In this document: positions 1 through 5,758 of the stretch, one piece after another
How the letters are laid out: each line of letters starts with the position of its first letter
Position numbering within the stretch: position 1 is the first letter of the stretch
NCBI GenBank assembly: GCA_027064265.1
Contig: JAMOQA010000566.1
Location: 1-5,802, forward strand
Source: Acidobacteriota bacterium
GTDB lineage: Bacteria > Acidobacteriota > Polarisedimenticolia > J045
Direction: 5' to 3'
Length of the DNA stretch: 5,802 nucleotides
The notes under the pieces: model-generated
Databases searched by the model: none
The model's input: only the letters and a program-made list of their open reading frames with translations
What the model was told of the DNA's origin: nothing
Translations under genes and position numbers: made by a program

Positions 1-219
1 GAGACCCCCGAGGGACCGGTGGCGATCCGGGTCGCTCCCGGCACCCAGGGCGGGCAGAAGCTCCGGGTGCGCGGGAAGGGCCTCCCGCGCAAGGACGGGA
101 CCCGCGGCGACCTGATCGCGACGGTGCGGCTCTCCGTGCCGCGGCACCCGACGCCGGAAGAGAAGGAACTCTGGGAGCGCCTCGCGGCGCTCTCCGGCCA
201 GCCGGGCCACGAGAGGTGA
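1..219 (+). CDS. dnaJ: DnaJ-family co-chaperone, C-terminal fragment (5' end outside window)
   Basis: The frame is open from the first base and gives 72 residues before TGA at 217-219. It matches the last part of a DnaJ/CbpA-type Hsp40: C-terminal substrate-binding domain II, with the family-typical stretch GPVAIRVAPGTQGGQKLRVR followed by GKGLP, then GDLIATVRLSVP and a charged C-terminal helix (TPEEKELWERLAAL). DnaJ proteins deliver unfolded clients to DnaK in the cytoplasm and stimulate its ATPase. The J domain, G/F region and any zinc finger lie upstream, so canonical DnaJ and CbpA-like forms cannot be told apart, and the symbol is the likelier choice rather than proven. The GTG at 19 is an internal valine codon, not a start. 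Only 4 nt separate the stop from clpB, which supports one chaperone operon. Family call firm; exact paralogue uncertain. Confidence 0.85.
   Translation, partial: ETPEGPVAIRVAPGTQGGQKLRVRGKGLPRKDGTRGDLIATVRLSVPRHPTPEEKELWERLAALSGQPGHER
212..219 (+). promoter_or_regulatory. Ribosome binding site of clpB, overlapping the dnaJ stop
   Basis: AGAGGTGA contains a seven-base match (GAGGTGA) to the 16S anti-Shine-Dalgarno and sits 4 nt before the ATG at 224. Its last three bases are the dnaJ stop codon. This fixes the clpB start and suggests translational coupling between the two genes. Confidence 0.7.
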
Positions 220-223
220 CGAG

Positions 224-2860
224 ATGAACTGGGACAAGCTGACGGAAAAGGCCGCCGAGGCCGTGCAGGAGGCGCAGAAGGAAGCCCTGCGCCGGAACCA
301 CCAGGTGATCGAGGACCACCACCTGCTGCGGGCGCTCCTCGCCCAGGAGGGCGGGTTCGTGCCGCCGCTGCTCCGCGCCGCCGGCGTGGACGTCGCCGCG
401 CTGACCGCGCGGCTCGAGGAGGAGCTGGCGAAGCTCCCCGCGGTGACCGGGCCCGGGGCGCAGAACCAGCAGGTCGGGATCGGTCCGCGGCTGCAGCGGG
501 TGCTGCTCGCGGCGGAGGACGAGGCGAAGCAGCTCGGGGACGAGTACGTCTCCGTCGAGCACTTCCTCCTGGCGATGGAGCGGACCGGCGTCGACGCGTG
601 GCAGCTCCTCTCCGCCGCGGGCGCGACCCGGGACGGCATCCTCGCCGGGCTGCGCCAGCTCCGCGGGAGCCAGCGGGTCACCAGCCGCGACCCGGAGAGC
701 ACCTACCAGGCCCTCGAGAAGTTCGGGCGGGACCTCACCGAGCTCGCCCGCCGCGGCAAGCTCGACCCGGTGATCGGCCGGGACGAGGAGATCCGCCGGG
801 TGATCGAGGTGCTCTCGCGCCGGACGAAGAACAACCCGGTGCTGATCGGCGAGCCGGGGGTCGGGAAGACCGCCATCGTCGAGGGGCTCGCCCGGCGGAT
901 CGCCGCCGGTGACGTGCCGGAGAGCCTCAAGGACCGGCGGGTCGTCCAGCTCGACATGGGCGCCCTCCTCGCCGGGGCCAAGTTCCGTGGCGAGTTCGAG
1001 GAGCGGCTCAAGGCGGTGCTCAAGGAGGTCGTCGACGCCGAGGGCCAGATCATCCTCTTCATCGACGAGATCCACACCGTCGTCGGCGCGGGCAAGGCCG
1101 AGGGGGCGATGGACGCCGCCAACCTGCTCAAGCCGATGCTCGCCCGCGGCGAACTCCACTGCATCGGGGCGACCACCCTCGACGAGTACCGCAAGCACAT
1201 CGAGAAGGACCCGGCCCTCGAGCGCCGGTTCCAGCCGGTGATGGTCCAGCCGCCGTCGGTGGAGGACACGATCTCGATCCTGCGGGGCCTCAAGGAGCGC
1301 TACGAGGTCCACCACCGGGTGCGGATCCAGGACGCGGCCCTGGTCGCCGCGGCGGTTCTCTCCGACCGGTACATCGCCGACCGGTTCCTGCCGGACAAGG
1401 CGATCGACCTGGTCGACGAGGCGGCGGCCAAGCTGAAGACCGAGATGGAGTCGATGCCGGCGGAGCTCGACGAGCTGCACCGGAAGATCATGCAGCTCGA
1501 GATCGAGCGGGAGGCGCTGCGCAAGGAGAAGGACAAGGCCTCGAAGGAGCGTCTCGAGAAGATCGAGAAGGAGCTGGCCGACCTCCAGGCGGAGTACGAC
1601 GCCCTCCGCGCCCAGTGGGAGGAGGAGAAGGCCGCCTACCAGCGGATCGCCGACCTCAAGGAGCAGATCGAGCAGGTCCGCCTCGAGATCGAGGAGGCGG
1701 AGCGGAACGCCGACCTGCAGAAGGCGGCGGAGCTGAAGTACGGGCGCCTGCCCGAGCTGGAGAAGCAGCTCGCCGAGGCGGAGGCCGCCCTCGGGGACGA
1801 GCAGCGGCCGCACCTCGTCCGGGAGGAGGTCACCCCGGAGGACATCGCGGAGATCGTCTCCCGGTGGACCGGGATCCCGGTCAGCCGCCTGATGGCCTCC
1901 GAGAAGGAGAAGCTCCTCCACCTCGCCGACCACCTGCACGAGCGGGTCGTCGGCCAGGACGAGGCCGTCCGGGCGGTGGCCGACGCCGTCGTCCGCGCGC
2001 GGGCCGGGCTCTCGGACCCGAACCGCCCGATCGGCTCGTTCCTCTTCCTCGGGCCGACCGGCGTGGGGAAGACCGAGCTGGCCCGGGCCCTCGCCGAGGC
2101 GCTCTTCGACGACGAGCGGGCGATGATCCGCATCGACATGTCGGAGTACCAGGAGCGGCACACCGTCGCCCGGCTGATCGGGGCGCCTCCCGGCTACGTC
2201 GGCTACGAGGAGGGCGGCCAGCTGACCGAGGCGGTCCGCCGCCGGCCCTACTCGGTGATCCTGTTCGACGAGATCGAGAAGGCCCACCCGGAGGTGTTCA
2301 ACGTCCTCCTCCAGGTGCTGGACGACGGCCGGCTGACCGACAGCCACGGCAGGACCGTGAACTTCAAGAACACGATCCTGATCATGACGTCGAACGTCGG
2401 CAGCCAGCTGATCCTCGAGCGGCTCTCCCGCGAGGGCTACGGCGAGGACGAGTTCGCCCGGGTGCGGGACGACGTGCTCCAGCTGCTGCGGCAGCAGTTC
2501 CGGCCGGAGTTCCTCAACCGGATCGACGAGACCGTGGTCTTCCGGCCGCTGACCCGGGACGACCTGCGGCAGATCGTCCGGCTCCAGGTGCGCCGGCTCC
2601 AGGACCGGCTCGAGGAGCAGCGGATCACGATCCTGCTGACCCCCGAGGCGGAGGACTGGCTCGCCGAGGTGGGCTACGACCCGGTGTGGGGCGCCCGGCC
2701 CCTCAAGCGGGCGATCCAGCGCTACCTCGAGACGCCGCTGGCGCGGAAGATCGTCGCCGGCGAGGTCCGCGAGGGGGACGCGGTCACCGTCGACCGGGGC
2801 GACGGCGAGCTGACCTTCGCGGTCAGCCGCCCGGTCGCCGAGGAGGCGGGCGCTGCCTGA
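224..2860 (+). CDS. clpB: ATP-dependent chaperone ClpB (Hsp104-type protein disaggregase)
   Basis: The product is a cytoplasmic AAA+ hexamer that threads aggregated proteins through its pore together with DnaK/DnaJ. The 878 residues are slightly more than E. coli ClpB (857). Order: Clp N-domain (about 1-148); NBD1 with Walker A GEPGVGKT (209-216), Walker B ending D281-E282, pore loop GAKFRGEFEE (F254) and arginine fingers R334/R335; middle coiled-coil (about 410-523) with Y506 in KYGRLPELEKQ, the motif matching the DnaK-contact region of E. coli ClpB; NBD2 with Walker A GPTGVGKT (610-617), Walker B D682-E683, pore loop GYVGY (Y658), arginine finger R766 and sensor-2 GAR (R825). All key residues are present. 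The full middle domain and the absence of an IGF/IGL ClpP-binding loop before FRPEFLNR separate it from ClpA and ClpC. The start is supported by a good SD. It probably shares the dnaJ heat-shock operon; no regulator site is visible in the window. Confidence 0.98.
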   Translation: MNWDKLTEKAAEAVQEAQKEALRRNHQVIEDHHLLRALLAQEGGFVPPLLRAAGVDVAALTARLEEELAKLPAVTGPGAQNQQVGIGPRLQRVLLAAEDEAKQLGDEYVSVEHFLLAMERTGVDAWQLLSAAGATRDGILAGLRQLRGSQRVTSRDPESTYQALEKFGRDLTELARRGKLDPVIGRDEEIRRVIEVLSRRTKNNPVLIGEPGVGKTAIVEGLARRIAAGDVPESLKDRRVVQLDMGALLAGAKFRGEFEERLKAVLKEVVDAEGQIILFIDEIHTVVGAGKAEGAMDAANLLKPMLARGELHCIGATTLDEYRKHIEKDPALERRFQPVMVQPPSVEDTISILRGLKERYEVHHRVRIQDAALVAAAVLSDRYIADRFLPDKAIDLVDEAAAKLKTEMESMPAELDELHRKIMQLEIEREALRKEKDKASKERLEKIEKELADLQAEYDALRAQWEEEKAAYQRIADLKEQIEQVRLEIEEAERNADLQKAAELKYGRLPELEKQLAEAEAALGDEQRPHLVREEVTPEDIAEIVSRWTGIPVSRLMASEKEKLLHLADHLHERVVGQDEAVRAVADAVVRARAGLSDPNRPIGSFLFLGPTGVGKTELARALAEALFDDERAMIRIDMSEYQERHTVARLIGAPPGYVGYEEGGQLTEAVRRRPYSVILFDEIEKAHPEVFNVLLQVLDDGRLTDSHGRTVNFKNTILIMTSNVGSQLILERLSREGYGEDEFARVRDDVLQLLRQQFRPEFLNRIDETVVFRPLTRDDLRQIVRLQVRRLQDRLEEQRITILLTPEAEDWLAEVGYDPVWGARPLKRAIQRYLETPLARKIVAGEVREGDAVTVDRGDGELTFAVSRPVAEEAGAA

Positions 2861-2948
2861 GGACCTGCCGAGCGAGGCCTGGCGGCCCGCCGCGGGCTCA
2901 CCGGGACCGCGACGCCGCCGCCGGGCGCAAGGACCAACCCGACCGGCC

Positions 2949-3000
2949 GGGGGCCGGGGGACGGGGCGCGAGCCCCCGAACCCGGCCCCCATCTTCTTTC
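2949..3000 (+). terminator. Probable intrinsic terminator of the dnaJ-clpB operon
   Basis: A 10-bp perfect stem, GGGGGCCGGG (2949-2958) with CCCGGCCCCC (2981-2990), encloses a second stem, GGGGC (2963-2967) with GCCCC (2972-2976), closed by a GCGA tetraloop. It is followed at once by ATCTTCTTTC, a pyrimidine run with six T in ten bases. It lies 88 nt after the clpB stop. The U-tract is imperfect, as is common in high-GC genomes. No other intrinsic-terminator candidate was found in this gap. Confidence 0.6.
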
Positions 3001-3013
3001 CGGCGCCGCGCGG

Positions 3014-3019
3014 TATACT
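3014..3019 (+). promoter_or_regulatory. Candidate -10 box of the thiolase promoter
   Basis: TATACT matches the sigma-70 -10 consensus at five of six bases and stands out in a very GC-rich gap. No good -35 lies 16-18 nt upstream, where the sequence is the T-rich tail of the terminator (ATCTTC at 2991-2996 for a 17-nt spacer), and there is no extended TG motif. If used, transcription would begin near 3026 and leave a leader of about 120 nt before the thiolase ATG. Weak call, made on the hexamer and its position just after a terminator. Confidence 0.3.
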
Positions 3020-3111
3020 CCCGGTTCCGGTTGACGCATCCGTAAGCCGCGCCGGTCCCGGCGGGTGGACGTGCGCCTCGCGTTCGCCTGCGGCGGGAGC
3101 GGCCCGTCGCG

Positions 3112-3133
3112 CCGGCGGTCCCGGGACCGCCGG
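3112..3133. promoter_or_regulatory. Perfect 22-bp palindrome next to the thiolase ribosome binding site
   Basis: The half-site CCGGCGGTCCC (3112-3122) is followed directly by its exact reverse complement GGGACCGCCGG (3123-3133). In DNA it could be an operator for a dimeric repressor. In RNA it could form a 9-bp stem (3112-3120 with 3125-3133) with a CCGG loop. Its last two bases are the first two of the GGGAGGGG Shine-Dalgarno. The symmetry is a direct observation; the regulatory role is inference, and GC-rich DNA makes palindromes more frequent. Confidence 0.4.
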
Positions 3134-3139
3134 GAGGGG
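3132..3139 (+). promoter_or_regulatory. Ribosome binding site of the thiolase gene
   Basis: GGGAGGGG lies 6 nt before the ATG at 3146. This chooses that start over the in-frame GTG at 3065, which has no SD and would add 27 residues rich in Arg and Gly that thiolases do not have. The site touches the 3' end of the palindrome at 3112-3133. Confidence 0.65.
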
Positions 3140-3145
3140 AAGGTC

Positions 3146-4327
3146 ATGGAGAGAACGGTCATCGTCAGCGCGTGCAGGACCCCGATCGGCAGGTACCTCG
3201 GTGGGCTCGCCTCGATCCCGGCGACGAAGCTGGGGGCCCACGTGGTCAAGGAAGCCGTCCGCCGGGCGGGGATCGAGCCCGGGGACGTGGACGAGGTGCT
3301 CGGCGGGATGGTGCTCCAGGGCGGCCAGGGACAGAACCCGGCCCGGCAGGCGGCCCTCTTCGGCGGGCTGCCGGAGACCGTCGCCGCGGTCACGATCAAC
3401 AAGGTCTGCGGGTCGTCCCTGAAGGCCGCGATGATCGCCGACCAGGCGATCCGCTGCGGCGACGTCAGGGTCGCCCTCGCCCTCGGGATGGAGTCGATGT
3501 CCCGCACCCCGTACTACGTCTTCGACGCCCGGGAGGGGTTCAAGTTCGGCCACCGGAAGCTGGTCGACGGGATGATCCACGACGGCCTGTGGGACGTCTA
3601 CAACGACGTCCACATGGGCGAGACCGCCGAGCTGGTCGCCGAGAAGTACGGCGTCTCCCGGGAGGAGATGGACCGCTGGGCCGTCCGCTCCCACGAGAAG
3701 GCCCTCGCCGCCTGGGAGGCGGGCAAGTTCAAGGAAGAGGTCGTGCCGGTGGAGATCCCCCAGCGCAAGGGGGACCCGGTGGTCGTCGACCGGGACGAGG
3801 GCCCGCGTCCCGGCACCACCCTCGAGAAGCTGGCGAAGCTCCGCCCGGCCTTCAAGAAGGACGGCGTCGTCACCGCCGGCAACTCCTCGACGCTCAACGA
3901 CGGCGCCGCCGCCGTCGTGCTCGCCGCGGAGTCCTTCGCGAAGGAGAAGGGCCTGCCGGTGCTCGGGCGGGTCGTCGCGTCGGTCACCGCCGGCCTCGCC
4001 CCGGAGATGGTCCTGATGACCCCGGAGCCGGCGATCCGGATGCTCCTCGAGAAGACCGGCTGGTCGATGGACGACGTCGATCTCTTCGAGATCAACGAGG
4101 CGTTCGCGGTCCAGCAGGTGGCCCTGGCGAAGGTGCTGGAGATCCCGGAGGAGAAGCACAACGTCCACGGCGGCGGCGTGGCCCTCGGGCACCCGATCGG
4201 CGCCTCCGGGGCGCGGTGCCTGACCAGCCTGCTCTACGCGATGAAGGACCGCGGCGCGAAGCGCGGCATCGTCACCCTCTGCCTCGGCGGCGGGAACGGC
4301 GTCGCGATGGCGATCGAGCGGGACTGA
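3146..4327 (+). CDS. Acetyl-CoA C-acetyltransferase (acetoacetyl-CoA thiolase)
   Basis: The enzyme condenses two acetyl-CoA to acetoacetyl-CoA plus CoA, or runs in reverse as the last step of short-chain beta-oxidation, in the cytoplasm. The 393 residues match the length of the tetrameric thiolase family (about 390-395). The N-terminus MERTVIVSACRTPIGRYLGG is typical. The acyl-accepting cysteine is C88 in NKVCGSSLKA. The second active site holds H349 in GGVALGHPIGASGAR and C379 in TLCLGGGNGVAMA, with N317 in INEAFAVQ and H156 in VHMGETAE. All catalytic residues are therefore present. The two thiolase domains meet at about residue 270. The downstream 3-hydroxybutyryl-CoA dehydrogenase gene points to a C4 substrate. 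Sequence alone does not separate atoB-, thlA- and phaA-type roles, so no symbol is given. Confidence 0.95.
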   Translation: MERTVIVSACRTPIGRYLGGLASIPATKLGAHVVKEAVRRAGIEPGDVDEVLGGMVLQGGQGQNPARQAALFGGLPETVAAVTINKVCGSSLKAAMIADQAIRCGDVRVALALGMESMSRTPYYVFDAREGFKFGHRKLVDGMIHDGLWDVYNDVHMGETAELVAEKYGVSREEMDRWAVRSHEKALAAWEAGKFKEEVVPVEIPQRKGDPVVVDRDEGPRPGTTLEKLAKLRPAFKKDGVVTAGNSSTLNDGAAAVVLAAESFAKEKGLPVLGRVVASVTAGLAPEMVLMTPEPAIRMLLEKTGWSMDDVDLFEINEAFAVQQVALAKVLEIPEEKHNVHGGGVALGHPIGASGARCLTSLLYAMKDRGAKRGIVTLCLGGGNGVAMAIERD

Positions 4328-4331
4328 GGCG

Positions 4332-4683
4332 GTGGCGGAGATCCTCCCCGGACCGGGCCCGGTGCCGCCCCGGCGGGACACCTGCCGGATCGTCCGCTGG
4401 GGCCTCTCGGTGCTCTCCGTGGCCGGGTCGATCGCCCTCGCGGCGTGGGCCCTCGGGGGCGGGGTGGACCCGGTCGGGGCGGGGGTGGCCTGCCTGCTCG
4501 CCGTCGGCACGGTGAAGGTGCTGCCGGGCGGTTCCCGGGCGGGGGCGTGGCTGTTCATCCTGTGGCTCGCCCTCTCCCTTCGTCGCCTTCCGGGCGACGG
4601 CCGGCGGGTGCGGCAAGAAGGGAACGACCAGGAAGACGGGACGGGGCGAGGTGGCCCCGCTTCCATGGAGGGACGAACGATGA
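4332..4683 (+). CDS. Small unrecognised membrane protein, reading frame apparently broken near 4566-4580
   Basis: I do not recognise this protein. From GTG 4332, 4 nt after the thiolase stop, the frame encodes hydrophobic segments at about residues 21-41 (VRWGLSVLSVAGSIALAAWA), 47-64 and 70-83 (AGAWLFILWLALSL), with Pro/Arg-rich residues before the first. Third positions are G or C in 79 of 81 codons through 4574, which argues for real coding. There is no stop in this frame: it runs into the dehydrogenase gene. From 4576 the bias moves to the next frame (26 of 28 codons GC3, against 20 of 28 in the original). That frame continues PFVAF and a basic tail, then ends at TGA 4681-4683, overlapping the dehydrogenase ATG as ATGA. 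A one-base skip would give a protein of about 116 residues. Possible causes are sequencing error, decayed gene, programmed frameshift, or non-coding spacer. The SD before GTG 4332 is poor, so expression probably depends on coupling to the thiolase. Confidence 0.4.
4667..4672 (+). promoter_or_regulatory. Ribosome binding site of the 3-hydroxybutyryl-CoA dehydrogenase gene
   Basis: GGAGGG lies 7 nt before ATG 4680. It overlaps another in-frame ATG at 4665, which has no well-placed SD of its own, so the start at 4680 is preferred. Confidence 0.65.
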
Positions 4684-5546
4684 ACGCGAGCGACGTGAAG
4701 ACCGTCGGCGTCGTGGGCGCCGGCCAGATGGGGAACGGGATCGCCCACGTCTTCGCCCAGTCGGGCTACCAGGTGATCCTGCACGACGTCACCGACGAGC
4801 TGGTCCAGCGGGGCCTCCAGACGATCGACAAGAACCTCCAGCGGGGCGTCGACAAGGGACGGATGACCGCCGAGGAGAAGCAGGAGGTCCTCGCGCGGGT
4901 GAAGACGACGACCAGCCTCGAGGACATGGCCGGGGCCGACTTCGTCGTCGAGGCGGTGACCGAGAACTTCGAGGTCAAGAAGAAGGTCTTCGGCGAGCTC
5001 GACCGGGTCACCCGGGACGAGATCGTCCTGGCGACCAACACGTCCTCGCTGCCGATCACCAAGCTCGCCTCGCTGACGAAGCGCCCCGAGCGGTTCATCG
5101 GGATGCACTTCATGAACCCGGTCCCGGTGATGAAGCTGGTCGAGATCATCCGCGGCCTCGCCACCACCGACGAGACCTACGCGATGGTCAAGGAGCTGGC
5201 CGAGAAGCTGGGGAAGACCCCGGTCGAGGTCAACGACTTCCCGGGCTTCGTCTCGAACCGGGTGCTGATGCCCCTGATCAACGAGGCGATCTACGCGGTC
5301 TACGAGGGTGTCGCCGGGATCGAGGAGGTCGACACCGTGATGAAGCTCGGCATGAACCACCCGATGGGTCCGCTGACCCTCGCCGACTTCATCGGCCTCG
5401 ACACCTGCCTCGCGATCATGCGGGTGCTCCACGAGGGGCTCGGCGACCCGAAGTACCGGCCCTGCCCGCTGCTGGTCAAGTACGTCGACGCCGGCTGGCT
5501 CGGGCGCAAGACCGGCCGCGGCTTCTACGACTACAGCAAGAAGTAG
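4680..5546 (+). CDS. hbd: 3-hydroxybutyryl-CoA dehydrogenase, NAD-dependent
   Basis: The enzyme interconverts acetoacetyl-CoA and (S)-3-hydroxybutyryl-CoA with NAD(H), the step adjoining the thiolase upstream. The 288 residues fit the single-function family (about 280-290). The N-terminal Rossmann domain has GAGQMG (13-18) and an acidic residue at the end of strand 2 (D36 in VILHDV), which favours NAD over NADP. Catalytic residues lie at family spacing: S122 in TNTSSLP, H143 in GMHFMNPVPVMKLVE, E155 in the same motif and N193 in GFVSNRV. The helical C-terminal domain carries NHPMGPLTLADFIGLD and ends GRKTGRGFYDYSKK, as in intact members. The frame stays open upstream to 4332, but the SD and family length place the start at 4680. 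The family is S-specific, so this is not the usual reductase of polyhydroxybutyrate synthesis; butyryl-CoA-type synthesis or beta-oxidation fits better. Confidence 0.95.
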   Translation: MNASDVKTVGVVGAGQMGNGIAHVFAQSGYQVILHDVTDELVQRGLQTIDKNLQRGVDKGRMTAEEKQEVLARVKTTTSLEDMAGADFVVEAVTENFEVKKKVFGELDRVTRDEIVLATNTSSLPITKLASLTKRPERFIGMHFMNPVPVMKLVEIIRGLATTDETYAMVKELAEKLGKTPVEVNDFPGFVSNRVLMPLINEAIYAVYEGVAGIEEVDTVMKLGMNHPMGPLTLADFIGLDTCLAIMRVLHEGLGDPKYRPCPLLVKYVDAGWLGRKTGRGFYDYSKK

Positions 5547-5572
5547 ACCGCGTGTCCCGCGGCGCACGGCGC

Positions 5573-5662
5573 GGGTCCTGCGATCGCCGTGCCGGACGGA
5601 CCGGGGGCCGGGTCCGGCCTCCGGCTGTCTCGCCGGCTCGACCATCGGCGGTCGCAGGGCCC
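5573..5662 (+). other. Highly structured segment after hbd, possible three-way-junction RNA
   Basis: Bases 5573-5589 can pair with 5646-5662 in an unbroken 17-bp stem. Two pairs are G-U in a plus-strand transcript (U5576-G5659 and U5584-G5651). Inside are a 7-bp hairpin, GCCGGAC (5591-5597) with GTCCGGC (5612-5618), and a 5-bp hairpin, CCGGC (5621-5625) with GCCGG (5632-5636). Together they form a cloverleaf-like three-way junction in the 3' region of hbd. It is not a tRNA and matches no RNA family I know. The stem partly competes with a smaller hairpin just after the stop, CCCGCG (5556-5561) with CGCGGG (5570-5575). It could be a 3'-UTR stability element, a small RNA or a repetitive palindrome. 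The pairing is seen; the function is unknown. Confidence 0.4.
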
Positions 5663-5672
5663 TCTTCCCGCG

Positions 5673-5710
5673 GCCGGACGCTCCACCGGAGCGTCCGGCA
5701 ATCCGTTTGG
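5673..5710 (+). terminator. Candidate intrinsic terminator of the thiolase-hbd operon
   Basis: A perfect 12-bp stem, GCCGGACGCTCC (5673-5684) with GGAGCGTCCGGC (5688-5699), has a 3-nt ACC loop and is followed by AATCCGTTTGG. The T-tract is short and broken, so termination may be weak or may work with the neighbouring hairpins. On the minus strand no T-run follows the stem. It is placed 126 nt after the hbd stop and before a likely convergent gene, where a terminator is expected. Confidence 0.45.
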
Positions 5711-5711
5711 T

Positions 5712-5758
5712 CGGGCCTCCGGCCCGCCCAAGCCGGAAGCGGGGCCCTCCTTGCGGCT
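5712..5758. repeat. Two further small inverted repeats between the convergent genes
   Basis: CGGGCC (5712-5717) pairs with GGCCCG (5721-5726) across a TCC loop. AGCCG (5731-5735) pairs with CGGCT (5754-5758), and an AAG/CTT continuation lies beyond one mismatch. The 10-mer GGCCTCCGGC occurs here (5714-5723) and inside the upstream structure (5616-5625). GGGCCCTC also occurs twice (5657-5664 and 5742-5749). These may be remnants of a palindromic repeat family or terminators for the minus-strand gene. Confidence 0.3.

Noticed and set aside
19..219. A separate 66-residue gene starting at GTG 19
   Set aside because: The frame is open to the window edge and the whole stretch, including residues before 19, matches a DnaJ C-terminal domain.
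1636..2163. Minus-strand open frames inside clpB (also 703-1293, 1300-1536 and 2437-2628)
   Set aside because: Ser/Arg-rich antisense shadows of the clpB frame without motifs.
3031..3036. TTGACG as a -35 box
   Set aside because: At 16-18 nt downstream the sequence is GC-only (around 3052-3060) with no -10-like hexamer.
1615..3045. Plus-strand open frame of 476 codons overlapping the 3' half of clpB
   Set aside because: Arg/Gly/Pro/Ala-rich translation with no domain; clpB is intact in its own frame. It is the frame-shifted shadow of a high-GC gene.
3065..3145. GTG 3065 as an upstream start of the thiolase
   Set aside because: No SD and non-homologous Arg/Gly-rich extension; ATG 3146 has a strong SD and gives the family N-terminus.
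3172..4515. Plus-strand open frame of 447 codons over the thiolase gene
   Set aside because: Arg/Gly-rich shadow of the thiolase in another frame, with no motif.
4665..4667. ATG 4665 as the hbd start
   Set aside because: The only good SD (4667-4672) lies inside or after this ATG and serves ATG 4680, which also gives the normal N-terminus.
4272..5645. Long minus-strand open frame (457 codons) antisense to hbd
   Set aside because: Its translation is low-complexity, rich in Asp, Val, Leu, His and Arg, with no recognisable domain. It mirrors the high-GC3 hbd gene and is a typical antisense shadow in GC-rich DNA.
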